DNA of 64,000 bases. Origin: Providencia manganoxydans (GTDB taxonomy: Bacteria > Pseudomonadota > Gammaproteobacteria > Enterobacterales > Enterobacteriaceae). Positions 29,909-39,438 of this stretch are shown here, in pieces. Numbering within the stretch: the stretch's first letter is position 1; the number at the start of each line of letters is the position of its first letter. The notes under the pieces are model-generated. The model searched no databases, was not told the DNA's origin, and saw only the letters and a list, made by a program, of their open reading frames with translations. The translations under genes were made by a program, and so were the position numbers. Location of the stretch: the NCBI RefSeq assembly GCF_016618195.1, contig NZ_CP067099.1, positions 3,038,001 to 3,102,000 of the forward strand, written 5' to 3'.

Positions 29909-31543
29909 CTAAGAAATTACCTTGCTAACGATTTCGATTGCTTCTTTTTCAATTTGGCGTAAATGCTCTTCACCGCGGAAGCTCTCACAGTAGATTTTAT
30001 ATGCTTCTTCCGTGCCTGATGGGCGGGCAGCAAACCAACCATAATCAGTCATGATTTTTAGTCCGCCAATAGAAGCGCCATTCCCCGGAGCAGTCGTTAG
30101 ACGTTGAGTGATTTTATCTCCCGCTAAGCTATCCGCAGAAACCATTTCAGGGGATAATTTACTCAATTTTGCTTTTTGTTCATGAGTTGCTTTGGCTTGG
30201 ATACGGCTATAAATAGGGGAGCCAAATTTTTCAGCTAGCTTATTATAACGCTGTTGTGGATTTTCACCTGTCACAGCAGTGATTTCAGCCGCCAGCAAAC
30301 ATAAAATAATACCATCTTTATCCGTTGACCAAGGGGTACCATCAAATTTTAAGAAAGAAGCACCAGCACTTTCTTCGCCGCCAAAACCTAATGAGCCGTC
30401 AAATAATCCTTCAACAAACCATTTGAAGCCAACAGGCACTTCCACAAGCTCACGGCCACTGTCAGCAACAACACGATCAATCATTGCGCTGGAAACAAGG
30501 GTTTTGCCAACTGCGACCTCTTTGCTCCATTGGGGACGATGTTGGAATAAATAATCAATCGCTACCGCAAGGTAGTGATTTGGATTCATTAGGCCAGTAG
30601 GCGTCACAATACCATGGCGGTCATAATCAGGATCATTCGCAAAAGCTAAATCAAACTTTTCTTTCATGCCTAGCAAACCCGCCATTGCCCAACGCGAAGA
30701 ACAATCCATGCGGATCACACCATCGTGATCAAGAGGCATAAAACGGAAAGTTTGATCGAATTGATCGTTCACTAACTCAAGGTCTAATTGATAATACTCC
30801 GCGATCTTACGCCAGTATTCGATACCCGCGCCACCAAGAGGGTCAACACCTAATTTCAGGCCCGCTTTTTGGATAGCCTTCATATCGACGACGTCACCTA
30901 GTGCCGCAACATAAGGCATAATTAGGTCTTGCTCTGCCACATAACCACTGGATAATGCATCTTCAAAAGATAACCGTTTCACCCCTGCAAGATTTTGTGC
31001 AATCAATTGATTCGCTTGCTTCTCAATGACAGAAGTTAAATCAGTATCTGCTGGACCACCATTGGATGGATTATACTTAATACCACCGTCTTCTGGTGGG
31101 TTATGCGAAGGGGTTATCACAATCCCATCGGCAACATCTTGATGTGATTGGTTATAACTAATAATAGCATGAGATATTGCAGGGGTTGGCGTAAAACCAT
31201 TATCTGTTTGAATAACAACGCTAACCTGATTAGCAGCAAGTACTTCAATAACCGTTATAAATGCCGCTTCAGACAATGCATGGGTGTCTTTACCAATAAA
31301 ACATGGCCCTGTTAGGCCTTGCTGTTTGCGCAAATTAACAATCGCCTGAGCAATTGCAAGAATATGAACTTCATTGAAATTCTTTCTATTCGCACTGCCT
31401 CTATGCCCTGATGTGCCAAATTTTACGGCATGCTCAGGGTTACCGACTTGCGGCTGCAATTGATAATATTGAGCAGTTAGTTGTGCAACATTTATCAAAT
31501 CAGTTTGAAACGGAAGCTGCCCTGCACGTTCATGTATAGTCAC
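29909..31543 (-). CDS. pgm: Phosphoglucomutase Pgm (alpha-D-glucose specific)
   Basis: Interconverts glucose 1-phosphate and glucose 6-phosphate. 544 residues (E. coli 546). Seen: [10 protein letters not shown], the catalytic phosphoserine loop [16 protein letters not shown], the metal loop [11 protein letters not shown], sugar loop [11 protein letters not shown] and phosphate-binding [12 protein letters not shown]. Downstream of seqA in the same direction; seqA–pgm is a known enterobacterial operon, though an ERIC element of about 120 bp separates them here. Confidence 0.97.
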   Translation of the reverse strand: MTIHERAGQLPFQTDLINVAQLTAQYYQLQPQVGNPEHAVKFGTSGHRGSANRKNFNEVHILAIAQAIVNLRKQQGLTGPCFIGKDTHALSEAAFITVIEVLAANQVSVVIQTDNGFTPTPAISHAIISYNQSHQDVADGIVITPSHNPPEDGGIKYNPSNGGPADTDLTSVIEKQANQLIAQNLAGVKRLSFEDALSSGYVAEQDLIMPYVAALGDVVDMKAIQKAGLKLGVDPLGGAGIEYWRKIAEYYQLDLELVNDQFDQTFRFMPLDHDGVIRMDCSSRWAMAGLLGMKEKFDLAFANDPDYDRHGIVTPTGLMNPNHYLAVAIDYLFQHRPQWSKEVAVGKTLVSSAMIDRVVADSGRELVEVPVGFKWFVEGLFDGSLGFGGEESAGASFLKFDGTPWSTDKDGIILCLLAAEITAVTGENPQQRYNKLAEKFGSPIYSRIQAKATHEQKAKLSKLSPEMVSADSLAGDKITQRLTTAPGNGASIGGLKIMTDYGWFAARPSGTEEAYKIYCESFRGEEHLRQIEKEAIEIVSKVIS

Positions 31544-31568
31544 TTGTTATCTCCCAATGCACTGGCTC

Positions 31569-31689
31569 GTCATACTCCAAGTTGCAGTGTTGTTGACTTC
31601 ACTCATTTGCACTCGTCACCTACTTATGTAGGCACCTAGCAATTCGTTTGTTTGTCACCTAACTGCATTCCACGTTATTTAAAGTATAA
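31569..31689 (-). repeat. ERIC element (diverged)
   Basis: Reverse-oriented copy: CATACTCCAAGTTGCAGTGT at the left, central ACCTACTTATGTAGGCACCT, right end CACGTTATTTAAAGTATA. Sits between seqA and pgm inside the probable operon. Confidence 0.7.
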
Positions 31690-31718
31690 ACAACCCCAGT
31701 GATGCCTCGATTTTTAGA

Positions 31719-32267
31719 TTAGATTGTATGACAAACTTTCTCAATCACATTGGCAGGGAACTGCATCTCCTGCATGATTGCTTCAACCATGCTGCGTTTG
31801 CGATTGGTATTTGTATTCGTGATCACCCAATAAGGTGTTCCAGGTATATGACGCGGCTTAGACTGCCTACCCGCAGCTAACAGAGTTTGCTCATCACCCG
31901 CAAAATAAACTCGAGTACGACCATGCATTGCCTCTGTCGCATTAGCAAAGACAACTGAATCTAAGCTATACAGCGTCGATAAAATTAACATAAAGCGATC
32001 TATTGCTTTATTTTTTTCCGCATAAGCATCAGAGAGTAATAATTCTCTAACAATGCGAACAGGATTTTGCGGTGCAGCAGATGTTTTTTTTGTCTCTACA
32101 GCTTGTGGTAGCTGTTGTTCGTTACCGAATTCTTTAGCGACTTGTACTGGCTGACCGGACTTAAAATTTAACATACGGCGCAAAATATCCGATGCACTTT
32201 CACCGATATGCTGTGTATGGCTGGCAATATAGCGGTAAAGCTCTTCATCAACTTCTATCGTTTTCAT
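31719..32267 (-). CDS. seqA: Negative modulator of replication initiation SeqA
   Basis: Binds hemimethylated GATC pairs, sequestering oriC and organising new DNA. Start taken at ATG 32,267 (MKTIEVDEELYRYIASHTQHIGES), giving 182 residues (E. coli 181); the frame is open 24 codons upstream without support. Seen: N-terminal oligomerisation domain with GESASDILRRML, a low-complexity linker, and the C-terminal DNA-binding domain (VIFANATEAMHGRTRVYFA-like block, then YWVITNTNTNRKRSMVE). Confidence 0.96.
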   Translation of the reverse strand: MKTIEVDEELYRYIASHTQHIGESASDILRRMLNFKSGQPVQVAKEFGNEQQLPQAVETKKTSAAPQNPVRIVRELLLSDAYAEKNKAIDRFMLILSTLYSLDSVVFANATEAMHGRTRVYFAGDEQTLLAAGRQSKPRHIPGTPYWVITNTNTNRKRSMVEAIMQEMQFPANVIEKVCHTI

Positions 32268-32555
32268 TTTTTCCCAGTACTTTTTTTTAACCAAAATTTG
32301 CGTTGGGATTATAAGATAGATTTCAAAAAAACAAAACAATTAAAATTTCAATAACTTAAAGTAAACATTACCCTAAGTTCAGCGTGATTTCAGTAAGTTA
32401 TCACTATCTAGGTCGTTTTATGTTTAATAAGAAAATGAACTATTAAGTAGAGTTCTTTACGATAGACGGGAACTCACTCAAATTTGTCAGTTTGGATTTT
32501 TTAAACATACATGCCATCATAGAATTATTAACAATTAAAAAATTGACGTTTAACG

Positions 32556-33338
32556 ATGACTAAACTGCTAAACCATACAATTCATAAACCAGAACACCCC
32601 GTTTCACCAACGCCTGTTGTGCTAATTCACGGGCTATTTGGCGATCTTAACAACCTTGGTGTCTTAGGTCGCGATTTGCAAAAATATTTTGAAACTATCC
32701 AAATTGATGTTCGCAATCATGGTGATTCATTCCGTGCTGACACCATGGAATACCGGCAAATGGCCAATGATGTTATTACCCTATTACAATCCTTGGGTTA
32801 TACAAGTGCGATATTGATTGGCCACTCAATGGGCGGAAAAATTTCCATGGCTGCGACTGAAATTGCCCCTGATTTTATTGAAAAAGTCATCGCGATTGAT
32901 ATGGCTCCTGTCGCTTACCAAGAACGTCGACATGATACTATCATGGCTGCTCTTGACGCCGTTATTCAAGGTGGTGCAAAAAGCCGCCAAGAAGCAACGG
33001 TTATCATGCGCGAATATCTTAATGAAGATGGCGTTATTCAATTTTTACTCAAATCTTTTCGCCAAGGTGAATGGAAATTTAATCTACCCGCAATTAAAGA
33101 AAATTATGAGCTAATTATTGGCTGGAAATCAGTACCTACATGGGATAAACCCGTTTTGCTGATCCCAGGTGGTAACTCCCCTTATGTTAAAGCTGAATAT
33201 AGAGAGCAAATAGCGACACAGTTCCCAAATACCAAAGCATGGGTTGTTGCTGATGCAGGGCATTGGGTTCATGCAGAAAAACCTGATCATGTTTTAAGGG
33301 CTATTCATCGTTTTCTTGACCTACCTGAATATGAATAA
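32556..33338 (+). CDS. ybfF: Esterase YbfF (alpha/beta hydrolase)
   Basis: Cytoplasmic alpha/beta-hydrolase with short-chain acyl esterase activity in E. coli; physiological substrate not settled. 260 residues. Seen: oxyanion region VLIHGLFGDLNNLG, nucleophile elbow GHSMGGKIS, and the catalytic His in DAGHWVHAEKP. Divergent from seqA across about 290 bp, the same relation as in E. coli. Confidence 0.95.
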   Translation: MTKLLNHTIHKPEHPVSPTPVVLIHGLFGDLNNLGVLGRDLQKYFETIQIDVRNHGDSFRADTMEYRQMANDVITLLQSLGYTSAILIGHSMGGKISMAATEIAPDFIEKVIAIDMAPVAYQERRHDTIMAALDAVIQGGAKSRQEATVIMREYLNEDGVIQFLLKSFRQGEWKFNLPAIKENYELIIGWKSVPTWDKPVLLIPGGNSPYVKAEYREQIATQFPNTKAWVVADAGHWVHAEKPDHVLRAIHRFLDLPEYE

Positions 33339-33341
33339 ATA

Positions 33342-33382
33342 GATTGTATACTGAAGGGATAATTTCTCTTCAGTATACAATC
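33342..33382 (+). terminator. Hairpin after ybfF
   Basis: Perfect 14-bp stem GATTGTATACTGAA / TTCAGTATACAATC with a 13-base loop, 3 bp past the ybfF stop. There is no T run, so it may terminate weakly or protect the 3' end. Confidence 0.6.
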
Positions 33383-33499
33383 GTCATACTTCAAGTTACA
33401 TTATCGTTATCGTCGCTTATTCGTACTAATCACCTAGGTGCCTTACAGCGTATTCGTTCATTGATCGCCTAACTGTATTTTGAATTATTGAGATCATAC
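33383..33499 (-). repeat. ERIC element (diverged)
   Basis: CATACTTCAAGTTACATTAT at the left, GATCGCCTAACTGTATTTTG then AATTATTGAGAT at the right. Immediately follows the ybfF hairpin. The rest of the gap to 33,667 is AT-rich and should contain the secretion operon promoter. Confidence 0.65.
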
Positions 33500-33667
33500 G
33501 AATAGAACAGTAATATCAGATAAACTTCAATATCCTTATAATTATTATCGCTATATTATATTAATTGCACGCCCCTGCCTTATACTACTATTTAACCATA
33601 TACATTTATCAAAATCTTAAATATATAAAACCAATAATTATAGATTAAAGGAATATTCACTTTTAAA

Positions 33668-35755
33668 ATGGATAATGAACAAACGCAATCAACCTTATAT
33701 TTCATTGGAATAATAATTAAACTTTCGGGTGATATTGACCATAATGAATTCAATAAAGTTATTGATAAAGAAAAACCTCTTCATGAATCATTAGCTGATA
33801 TAAAAAAACTGCTAAATGTTAAATGTCGATTTAGAAAACAAAGTGATAGATCAATTGAGAAAATAGAATCCCCTTCAATTATCTACGATAATGATAACAT
33901 TGCTTATCTACTCGCTAATTTTAATCATGAGCAAGTTCTTATACAGCGGTTTGGTAATCATGCACCTGAAATTTGGACAATAGATGAATTTAAACAAAAA
34001 TGGAGCGGTAAATGGCTACAAGTAAAATCCACACAAAGTAAATTCGATATCACTTGGTTTCAAGCTGAATTTTTAAAATATAAAGATATTATTGCGTGGG
34101 TTTTACTATTTTCATTTATTTTACAAATACTCGCTTTAGTCTCTCCTATTGTTATTCAAGTGATTATGGATAAAGTGCTTGTTCATAATAGTATGGCGAC
34201 TCTGGATGTATTAATATTTGGCTTAATTATTGTCGCTATTATTGAAGTTAGTTTAAAAGGACTAAGAGAATATATTTATCATCACACCGTAAACCGTATT
34301 GATATTACACTAGGCTTAAAGCTAGTTAATCATTTACTGCACCTTCCTATCTCTTTTTTCAAAACACGCCAAATTGGTGCAATTGTTACTCGAGTCAAAG
34401 AGTTAGAAACTATTCGTGAGTTTCTAACGGGGAGCTTTTTTACATTATGTGTTGATGTACTATTTCTGTTTGTATTTATCTATGTGATGAGCCTACTTTC
34501 TTCAACGCTCACTCTGATCTTTCTCTGCTCTATTCCGCTTTATTTACTCGTTGCTTGGTGGCTAACCCCTAAAATTGAAGCCGCTGCTCATGAACAGTTT
34601 GCGAATATTGCAATCAATACATCTTTTTTAACAGAAAGCATTAATGGTATTGAAACAGCAAAAAGCTTATCTGTAGAGCCAAATTTTACTCGCCGATGGG
34701 ATAAGCAAACTTCAGATATGAGCCACACCACTTTTGTTGCAGGGCAAGTGAGTTCTCGATCAGAACACCTTGTGATGGTAATTGAGAAATTAACCAGTGC
34801 GGTTATTTTATGGGTTGGTGCATCGGAAGTATTGGCTTTACAACTGACCATTGGGCAATTTATTGCTTTCCACATGATGGTCAACCATGCCAGCCAACCA
34901 CTAGTAAAATTGGTCAAACTTTGGGGAGATTACATAAGAACAAAAGTGGCTATTGAGAAGTTAGCTCAAATAATTAATTTACCAACAGAGCAGACTAAAC
35001 ATGGAGAGCGTAAATCCTTAAAAGGATATATCCAGTTACGTAATATCTGTTTTCGCTATCAACCCAATATGCCGTATATTCTTCAAGATTTTAATTTATC
35101 CATTCGTTCAGGTGAAACATTAGGGATTGTTGGGACATCGGGTTCAGGGAAAAGCACCTTAGCACGTTTATTACTCCGTCTATACACCCCAGAACAAGGC
35201 GGTATTTTTATTGATGGAGTACCATTAACATCGATAAATATTCATTCATTAAGACAACAAGTTGGCATTGTCCTTCAAGAGAATTACCTGTTTAACCAAA
35301 CTGTATTCGATAATATTGCCCAAACTCGTCCAAATAGCTCAATGGATCAAGTGATACATGCTGCTAAAATGGCGGGTGCACATGATTTTATTTTAAAGCT
35401 ACCAATGGGCTACGACACCATTCTATCTGAAGGTGGCTCATCGTTATCAGGCGGTCAACGCCAACGTATCGCCATTGCACGCACACTACTTGCGGATCCT
35501 AAAATTATCATATTTGATGAAGCAACCAGTGCCTTGGATGATGAGTCTCAAGCTATTATTCAGGAAAACATGCAACTTATCGCTCAAGGTAGAACGGTTA
35601 TTACTATTGCACACAGGCTCTCCACGATACGTGATCATCAACGTATTATCGTCATGCAGGAAGGCAAGATCGTAGAGCAAGGCAGCCACCAACAATTAAT
35701 TGAGCAAGGTCAGTTCTATAAACACTTGTGGTCATTACAGCAATCACTTAAATAA
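33668..35755 (+). CDS. Type I secretion ABC transporter (RtxB-like)
   Basis: Inner membrane ATPase/permease of a type I secretion system. 695 residues. Seen: an N-terminal peptidase-C39-like domain (about 1–125) without the catalytic Cys motif, as in HlyB-type transporters of RTX proteins; membrane domain from about residue 140 (WVLLFSFILQILALV); Walker A GTSGSGKST; signature [16 protein letters not shown]; Walker [13 protein letters not shown]; and an intact H-loop TIAHRLSTI. First gene of a three-gene set with a single HlyD adaptor and a second ABC gene, the layout of rtxB-rtxD-rtxE of MARTX systems. The substrate is not in this window. Confidence 0.9.
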   Translation: MDNEQTQSTLYFIGIIIKLSGDIDHNEFNKVIDKEKPLHESLADIKKLLNVKCRFRKQSDRSIEKIESPSIIYDNDNIAYLLANFNHEQVLIQRFGNHAPEIWTIDEFKQKWSGKWLQVKSTQSKFDITWFQAEFLKYKDIIAWVLLFSFILQILALVSPIVIQVIMDKVLVHNSMATLDVLIFGLIIVAIIEVSLKGLREYIYHHTVNRIDITLGLKLVNHLLHLPISFFKTRQIGAIVTRVKELETIREFLTGSFFTLCVDVLFLFVFIYVMSLLSSTLTLIFLCSIPLYLLVAWWLTPKIEAAAHEQFANIAINTSFLTESINGIETAKSLSVEPNFTRRWDKQTSDMSHTTFVAGQVSSRSEHLVMVIEKLTSAVILWVGASEVLALQLTIGQFIAFHMMVNHASQPLVKLVKLWGDYIRTKVAIEKLAQIINLPTEQTKHGERKSLKGYIQLRNICFRYQPNMPYILQDFNLSIRSGETLGIVGTSGSGKSTLARLLLRLYTPEQGGIFIDGVPLTSINIHSLRQQVGIVLQENYLFNQTVFDNIAQTRPNSSMDQVIHAAKMAGAHDFILKLPMGYDTILSEGGSSLSGGQRQRIAIARTLLADPKIIIFDEATSALDDESQAIIQENMQLIAQGRTVITIAHRLSTIRDHQRIIVMQEGKIVEQGSHQQLIEQGQFYKHLWSLQQSLK

Positions 35756-35763
35756 TTACATGG

Positions 35764-37101
35764 ATGTTAGCTATGAAACAGACAGCAACCAATACACGGT
35801 ATGATCGTTTTTTACCGTCACATTTGGCATTATTAAAAAGCCCACCTTCTTATCTTGCATTGATGACTGCGATTATTATTAGTATAGGTATATTATTCGC
35901 TATTTTATGGTCCTACATTGGTAAATTAGATATTCAAGCCACCGCACAAGGCCGATTAATTGTTTCTGGAAGAACACAAATTATTCAGGCTTTTGAACTA
36001 AGTCGTTTGCAACATATTTACGTCGCTGATGGACAAAAAGTTAAAAAAGGAGACCCTTTATTGAGTGTGAATGTATTAGGGATCAATCAAGATATTCTGA
36101 ATCTAACCTATCAAATTAACTTTCAAAAAATTGAAAAATTGGTTCACCATAGTTTGTTAAATCAGCAATCACCTGAGCTGAATAATGAGTTTGCTAGTTT
36201 ATTATCTATTGAGCAACAACGGGTTATACAAACTTATCAAAACTTAAAAAATGAATATGACGCATTAGTCACTGAAATAAATAACGAGATAGCCATTAAT
36301 AGAGCAAATTATTCAGCGAGAAACCTTGAATTAAAAGATATCAATTTATTAATCATTAATATTAAAAAACGACTTGATGCTCACAGCGCATTAAATGAAA
36401 AAAAACTTATTAGCCAAAAAGAGTTCTTAGAACAAGAACGTGAACTGCTGCATACCAAAAAAGAAAAAACAACAAAACTCGCCGAGCTGACTATTTTAGA
36501 TAGTCAATATCACGCATTACAAGAAAAACTGAATCGTTTACAAACACAAAAGAACCAAGAATGGTATGAAAAATACCGACAGGCTGAGTTTAAGCATGCA
36601 TCAGCCGAACAAGAACTCGCAAAAAACCAAGAAAGAGAGCAACTAGAAATTATTCGTTCTCCTGTTGATGGAACAATACAGCAACTAGCAACTTATACTT
36701 TAGGCGCTGTATTACAACCGGCTCAACAATTAATGGTCATTGTCCCTAGTAATGATGTGCAACTGGCTGAAGTCAAAATTCTAAATAAAGACATTGGCTT
36801 TATTCGAGAAGGGCAAAGTGCGACGGTGAAAATTGATGCCTTTCCTTACACCCGCTATGGCACCATAGAGGGCGAAGTTTTATCAATATCAAGAGATAGC
36901 ACTCAAGATGAGCAACTTGGTCTCGTTTTTTTAGGGCAAATTAGCCTTAACAAGAAAAGTTTATTGGTTGAAGGTAATACTATTGAGCTCACGCCAGGTC
37001 TATCTGTCACGACAGAGATCAAAACGGAAAAACGTCGCGTTATTGATTATTTATTAAGTCCAATTCAAGAATATACCTCCACCGCGATGAGGGAAAAATA
37101 A
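35764..37101 (+). CDS. Type I secretion membrane fusion protein, HlyD family (RtxD-like)
   Basis: Periplasmic adaptor that links the ABC transporter(s) to a TolC-type outer membrane channel. 445 residues. Seen: short cytosolic N-terminus, one membrane helix (about 33–54, AIIISIGILFAILWSYI), a lipoyl/barrel segment (TAQGRLIVSGRTQIIQ), a long coiled-coil hairpin (about 115–300), then IRSPVDGTIQQLATYTLGAV and a beta-barrel end. Starts 8 bp after the upstream ABC gene; ATG 35,764 and ATG 35,773 are both possible. Ends 3 bp before the next gene, so clearly one operon. Confidence 0.9.
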   Translation: MLAMKQTATNTRYDRFLPSHLALLKSPPSYLALMTAIIISIGILFAILWSYIGKLDIQATAQGRLIVSGRTQIIQAFELSRLQHIYVADGQKVKKGDPLLSVNVLGINQDILNLTYQINFQKIEKLVHHSLLNQQSPELNNEFASLLSIEQQRVIQTYQNLKNEYDALVTEINNEIAINRANYSARNLELKDINLLIINIKKRLDAHSALNEKKLISQKEFLEQERELLHTKKEKTTKLAELTILDSQYHALQEKLNRLQTQKNQEWYEKYRQAEFKHASAEQELAKNQEREQLEIIRSPVDGTIQQLATYTLGAVLQPAQQLMVIVPSNDVQLAEVKILNKDIGFIREGQSATVKIDAFPYTRYGTIEGEVLSISRDSTQDEQLGLVFLGQISLNKKSLLVEGNTIELTPGLSVTTEIKTEKRRVIDYLLSPIQEYTSTAMREK

Positions 37102-37104
37102 TCT

Positions 37105-39042
37105 ATGGAAACGATAAATAACAACTATGGATTAGAGGCATTAATTTGGGTCGCTAACCATTATCAAAAAAGCCTCACTAAAGATCAGTTAATGCATGCC
37201 ATAGGCATGAACTCTGTTTCACCAACAAATTGGGAACTCAGAGAATGTGCTCATATTACAGGTTATGAAACTGAGTTGCTTGAATTACACAAGCAACAAT
37301 TTACTCATCTCCCTCTTCCCGCACTGGTTGATATTAATGGATGCTGGTTTGTATTATCAAAAGACAGTGATGACTCATTAATTTTAATTCATCCTGAAAG
37401 TAATAAAATAGTATCATTCAATGATATTCCTAATGACAATAATAAGATTATTGTTCTATTGATAAAAGAACAGCTTGAAATTGAACAAAAAAGAAAGTTT
37501 GGTATTAGTTGGTTTATCCCTTCAATATTACGTCAGCGTTCACAACTGAAAAATATTTTTATTCTTGCTGCAATCGTTCAGTTATTTGCTTTGATCAATC
37601 CTTTATTTTTCCAAAATATCATTGATAAGGTGCTAGTAGGAAGAAGCATTGATAGTTTGCATGTATTGGCTATTGGTATTATCAGTATTGCATTTGCCGA
37701 ACCACTATATACATTTATCCGTAATAAAATTTTCAGTAATACGAGCTCACAAATTGGTTCAGAGTTATCAGGTAAACTCTATCGCCACTTAATGGCATTA
37801 CCATTGAATTATTTTAAATTACGGCCAACAGGCAAAATCATTGCTCGGAGCAGAGAAATGTCTCATATCCGCCAATTTTTGACCGGTTCAACATTGATGT
37901 TATTTATTGATTTACTGTTTGTTAGCCTATTTATCGCCATACTATTTTACTATAGTGCCAATATGACATGGATCCTCATAGGCTCCCTATTTGTCTTTTT
38001 TATCCTATGGATGATACTCGGCCCTATCATTCGACGACAAACGGAAAAGTCCTATCAGGCCGATGAAAACGGTTTAACTTTTTTAACTGAATCAATCACG
38101 GGTATTGAAACAGTAAAAACCACTGCCACCGAAAAGTATTTTTACCATCGTTGGCAGAAATTACTCAGTAAACAGCTAATTCAAGGCTTTAAAGTCACTA
38201 TGCGCAGTGAAATTGCATCACAACTGATGACTTTAGTCAGCAAAGTCACTACTGCGCTGCTTCTTTGGGTCGGCGTTAAAGAAGTGATGAATGGCGGCAT
38301 CAGCCCCGGTGAATTGGTTGCCTATAATATGCTAAGTGCCCATGTGACCCAACCAGTCTTGCGCTTGGCGCAAATTTGGCAAGACTTTCAGCACACCATT
38401 ATCTCACTGCGTCGTGTGGGAGATATCCTTGATGAACCCATTGAAAATGAAAGAAAAGGAATAGTGAGTTCTGCATCTATCCATGGCTGTATCGACTTCC
38501 AAAACATTCGTTTTCGTTATCAACCGGACACACCAGAAGTCCTCAATAACCTTTCACTTTCAGTCAAAGCGGGAGAATTTATTGGCATTACAGGCCCTTC
38601 AGGATCTGGAAAAAGTACCTTAACTAAGCTGCTACAACGACTCTATATCCCACAACATGGTCAAGTGATTGTTGATGGAATGGATTTAGCCGTCAGCGAT
38701 ACGGTCACCTTGCGTCGATGCATGAGCGTGGTATTACAAGAAAGTATGCTTTTTGTTGGCACTATTACCGAAAACATTCGTTTGAGTAAACCGCAAGCCA
38801 GTGATGATGATGTGATTGAAGCGGCAAAATTGGCGGGAGCCTATGAATTTATTATGAAACTCCCCGATAATTTTAATTATCACTTATCAGAAAGAGGTAG
38901 TAATCTTTCTGGAGGGCAACGCCAGCGTATTGCACTTGCGAGGGCATTACTGACAAAACCTGATATTCTGATTTTAGATGAAGCGACATCTGCGTTAGAT
39001 TATGAATCACGGGATGTGCAAATATTGATTAATGATTTTTAG
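37105..39042 (+). pseudogene. Second type I secretion ABC transporter (RtxE-like), 3' end lost at prophage junction
   Basis: Second ABC ATPase of the secretion operon. N-terminal C39-like domain without catalytic residues, membrane domain (around residues 150–310), Walker A GPSGSGKST, signature [16 protein letters not shown] and Walker [16 protein letters not shown] are all present. After YES the homology to ABC transporters stops and 10 unrelated residues (RDVQILINDF) lead to a stop. The D-loop to C-terminus region, including the H-loop histidine needed for ATP hydrolysis, is missing: roughly 65–70 residues. The break coincides with the start of prophage sequence, so prophage insertion is the likely cause. 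If the product is made it should be inactive as an ATPase. Confidence 0.8.
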
Positions 39043-39060
39043 CTAGCAAAGCCGCACTAC
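39000..39060. other. Left prophage/chromosome junction (attachment site region)
   Basis: ABC-transporter coding homology ends at about 39,011 and phage-type sequence follows. The core should lie within this stretch (around TGTGCAAATATTGATTAATG), but the other end of the prophage is outside the window, so the exact core cannot be set. The adjoining T-rich bases 39,070–39,140 contain repeated ATTTTTGC/TTTTTGCC words that could be integrase arm sites. Confidence 0.5.
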
Positions 39061-39147
39061 AAGCCAGCCAGCATTTTTGCGATTTGCTTATTTTTGCCTA
39101 TTTTTATCGATTCCTCTCATTTTTGTGTCACAATTTCGGCACAGTTC

Positions 39148-39176
39148 GTCACAGTGATTTCCCTCCGTGCTATACT
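39148..39176 (+). promoter_or_regulatory. Possible promoter of theta-like gene
   Basis: A TATACT -10 box at 39,171–39,176 lies 35 bp before the start codon. The -35 region (GTCACA at 39,148) is a weak match. A single candidate only. Confidence 0.35.
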
Positions 39177-39210
39177 TCGATCATTCATTCCCCCCCACAA
39201 AAAAGCTATC

Positions 39211-39438
39211 ATGCACAATCTCGCAGAACTATCGAAAGAAGATAAAGACAAAGTAAATGTCGATTTAGCAGCTTCCGGTGTCGCTTATCGCGAAAGACTC
39301 GGCAAGCCTGTTATTGATATCGAAGTCGAAAATCAACAGCCTGAGCATTTGCGCGAGTACTTTCGTGAGCGTTTAGTTTATTACAGAGAATTGAGTAAGC
39401 AGTTTCCGCAGGGGTATGAGTACGATAGAGAAGGTTAA
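39211..39438 (+). CDS. DNA polymerase III theta subunit homologue (HolE / phage P1 HOT type)
   Basis: 75 residues from ATG 39,211; a longer open frame from 39,094 includes the promoter and is not coding. The block DKVNVDLAASGVAYRERLGK followed by PVI and QPEHLREYFRERL matches the theta/HOT family closely. Theta binds and stabilises the epsilon proofreading subunit; P1 HOT can replace it. It is the only plus-strand gene at this end of the prophage and overlaps the last tail-fibre gene tail-to-tail by 4 bases. Likely expressed from the prophage independently of the late operon (inference). Confidence 0.85.
   Translation: MHNLAELSKEDKDKVNVDLAASGVAYRERLGKPVIDIEVENQQPEHLREYFRERLVYYRELSKQFPQGYEYDREG

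Noticed and set aside
33668..35755. Bacteriocin C39 peptidase activity of the first ABC transporter
   Set aside because: The N-terminal domain lacks the catalytic Cys motif, so it is a C39-like recognition domain and not a protease.
39005..39045. XerCD dif-like site at the prophage junction
   Set aside because: The sequence does not match the dif arms; a tyrosine integrase site is more likely, but the core cannot be defined without the other end.
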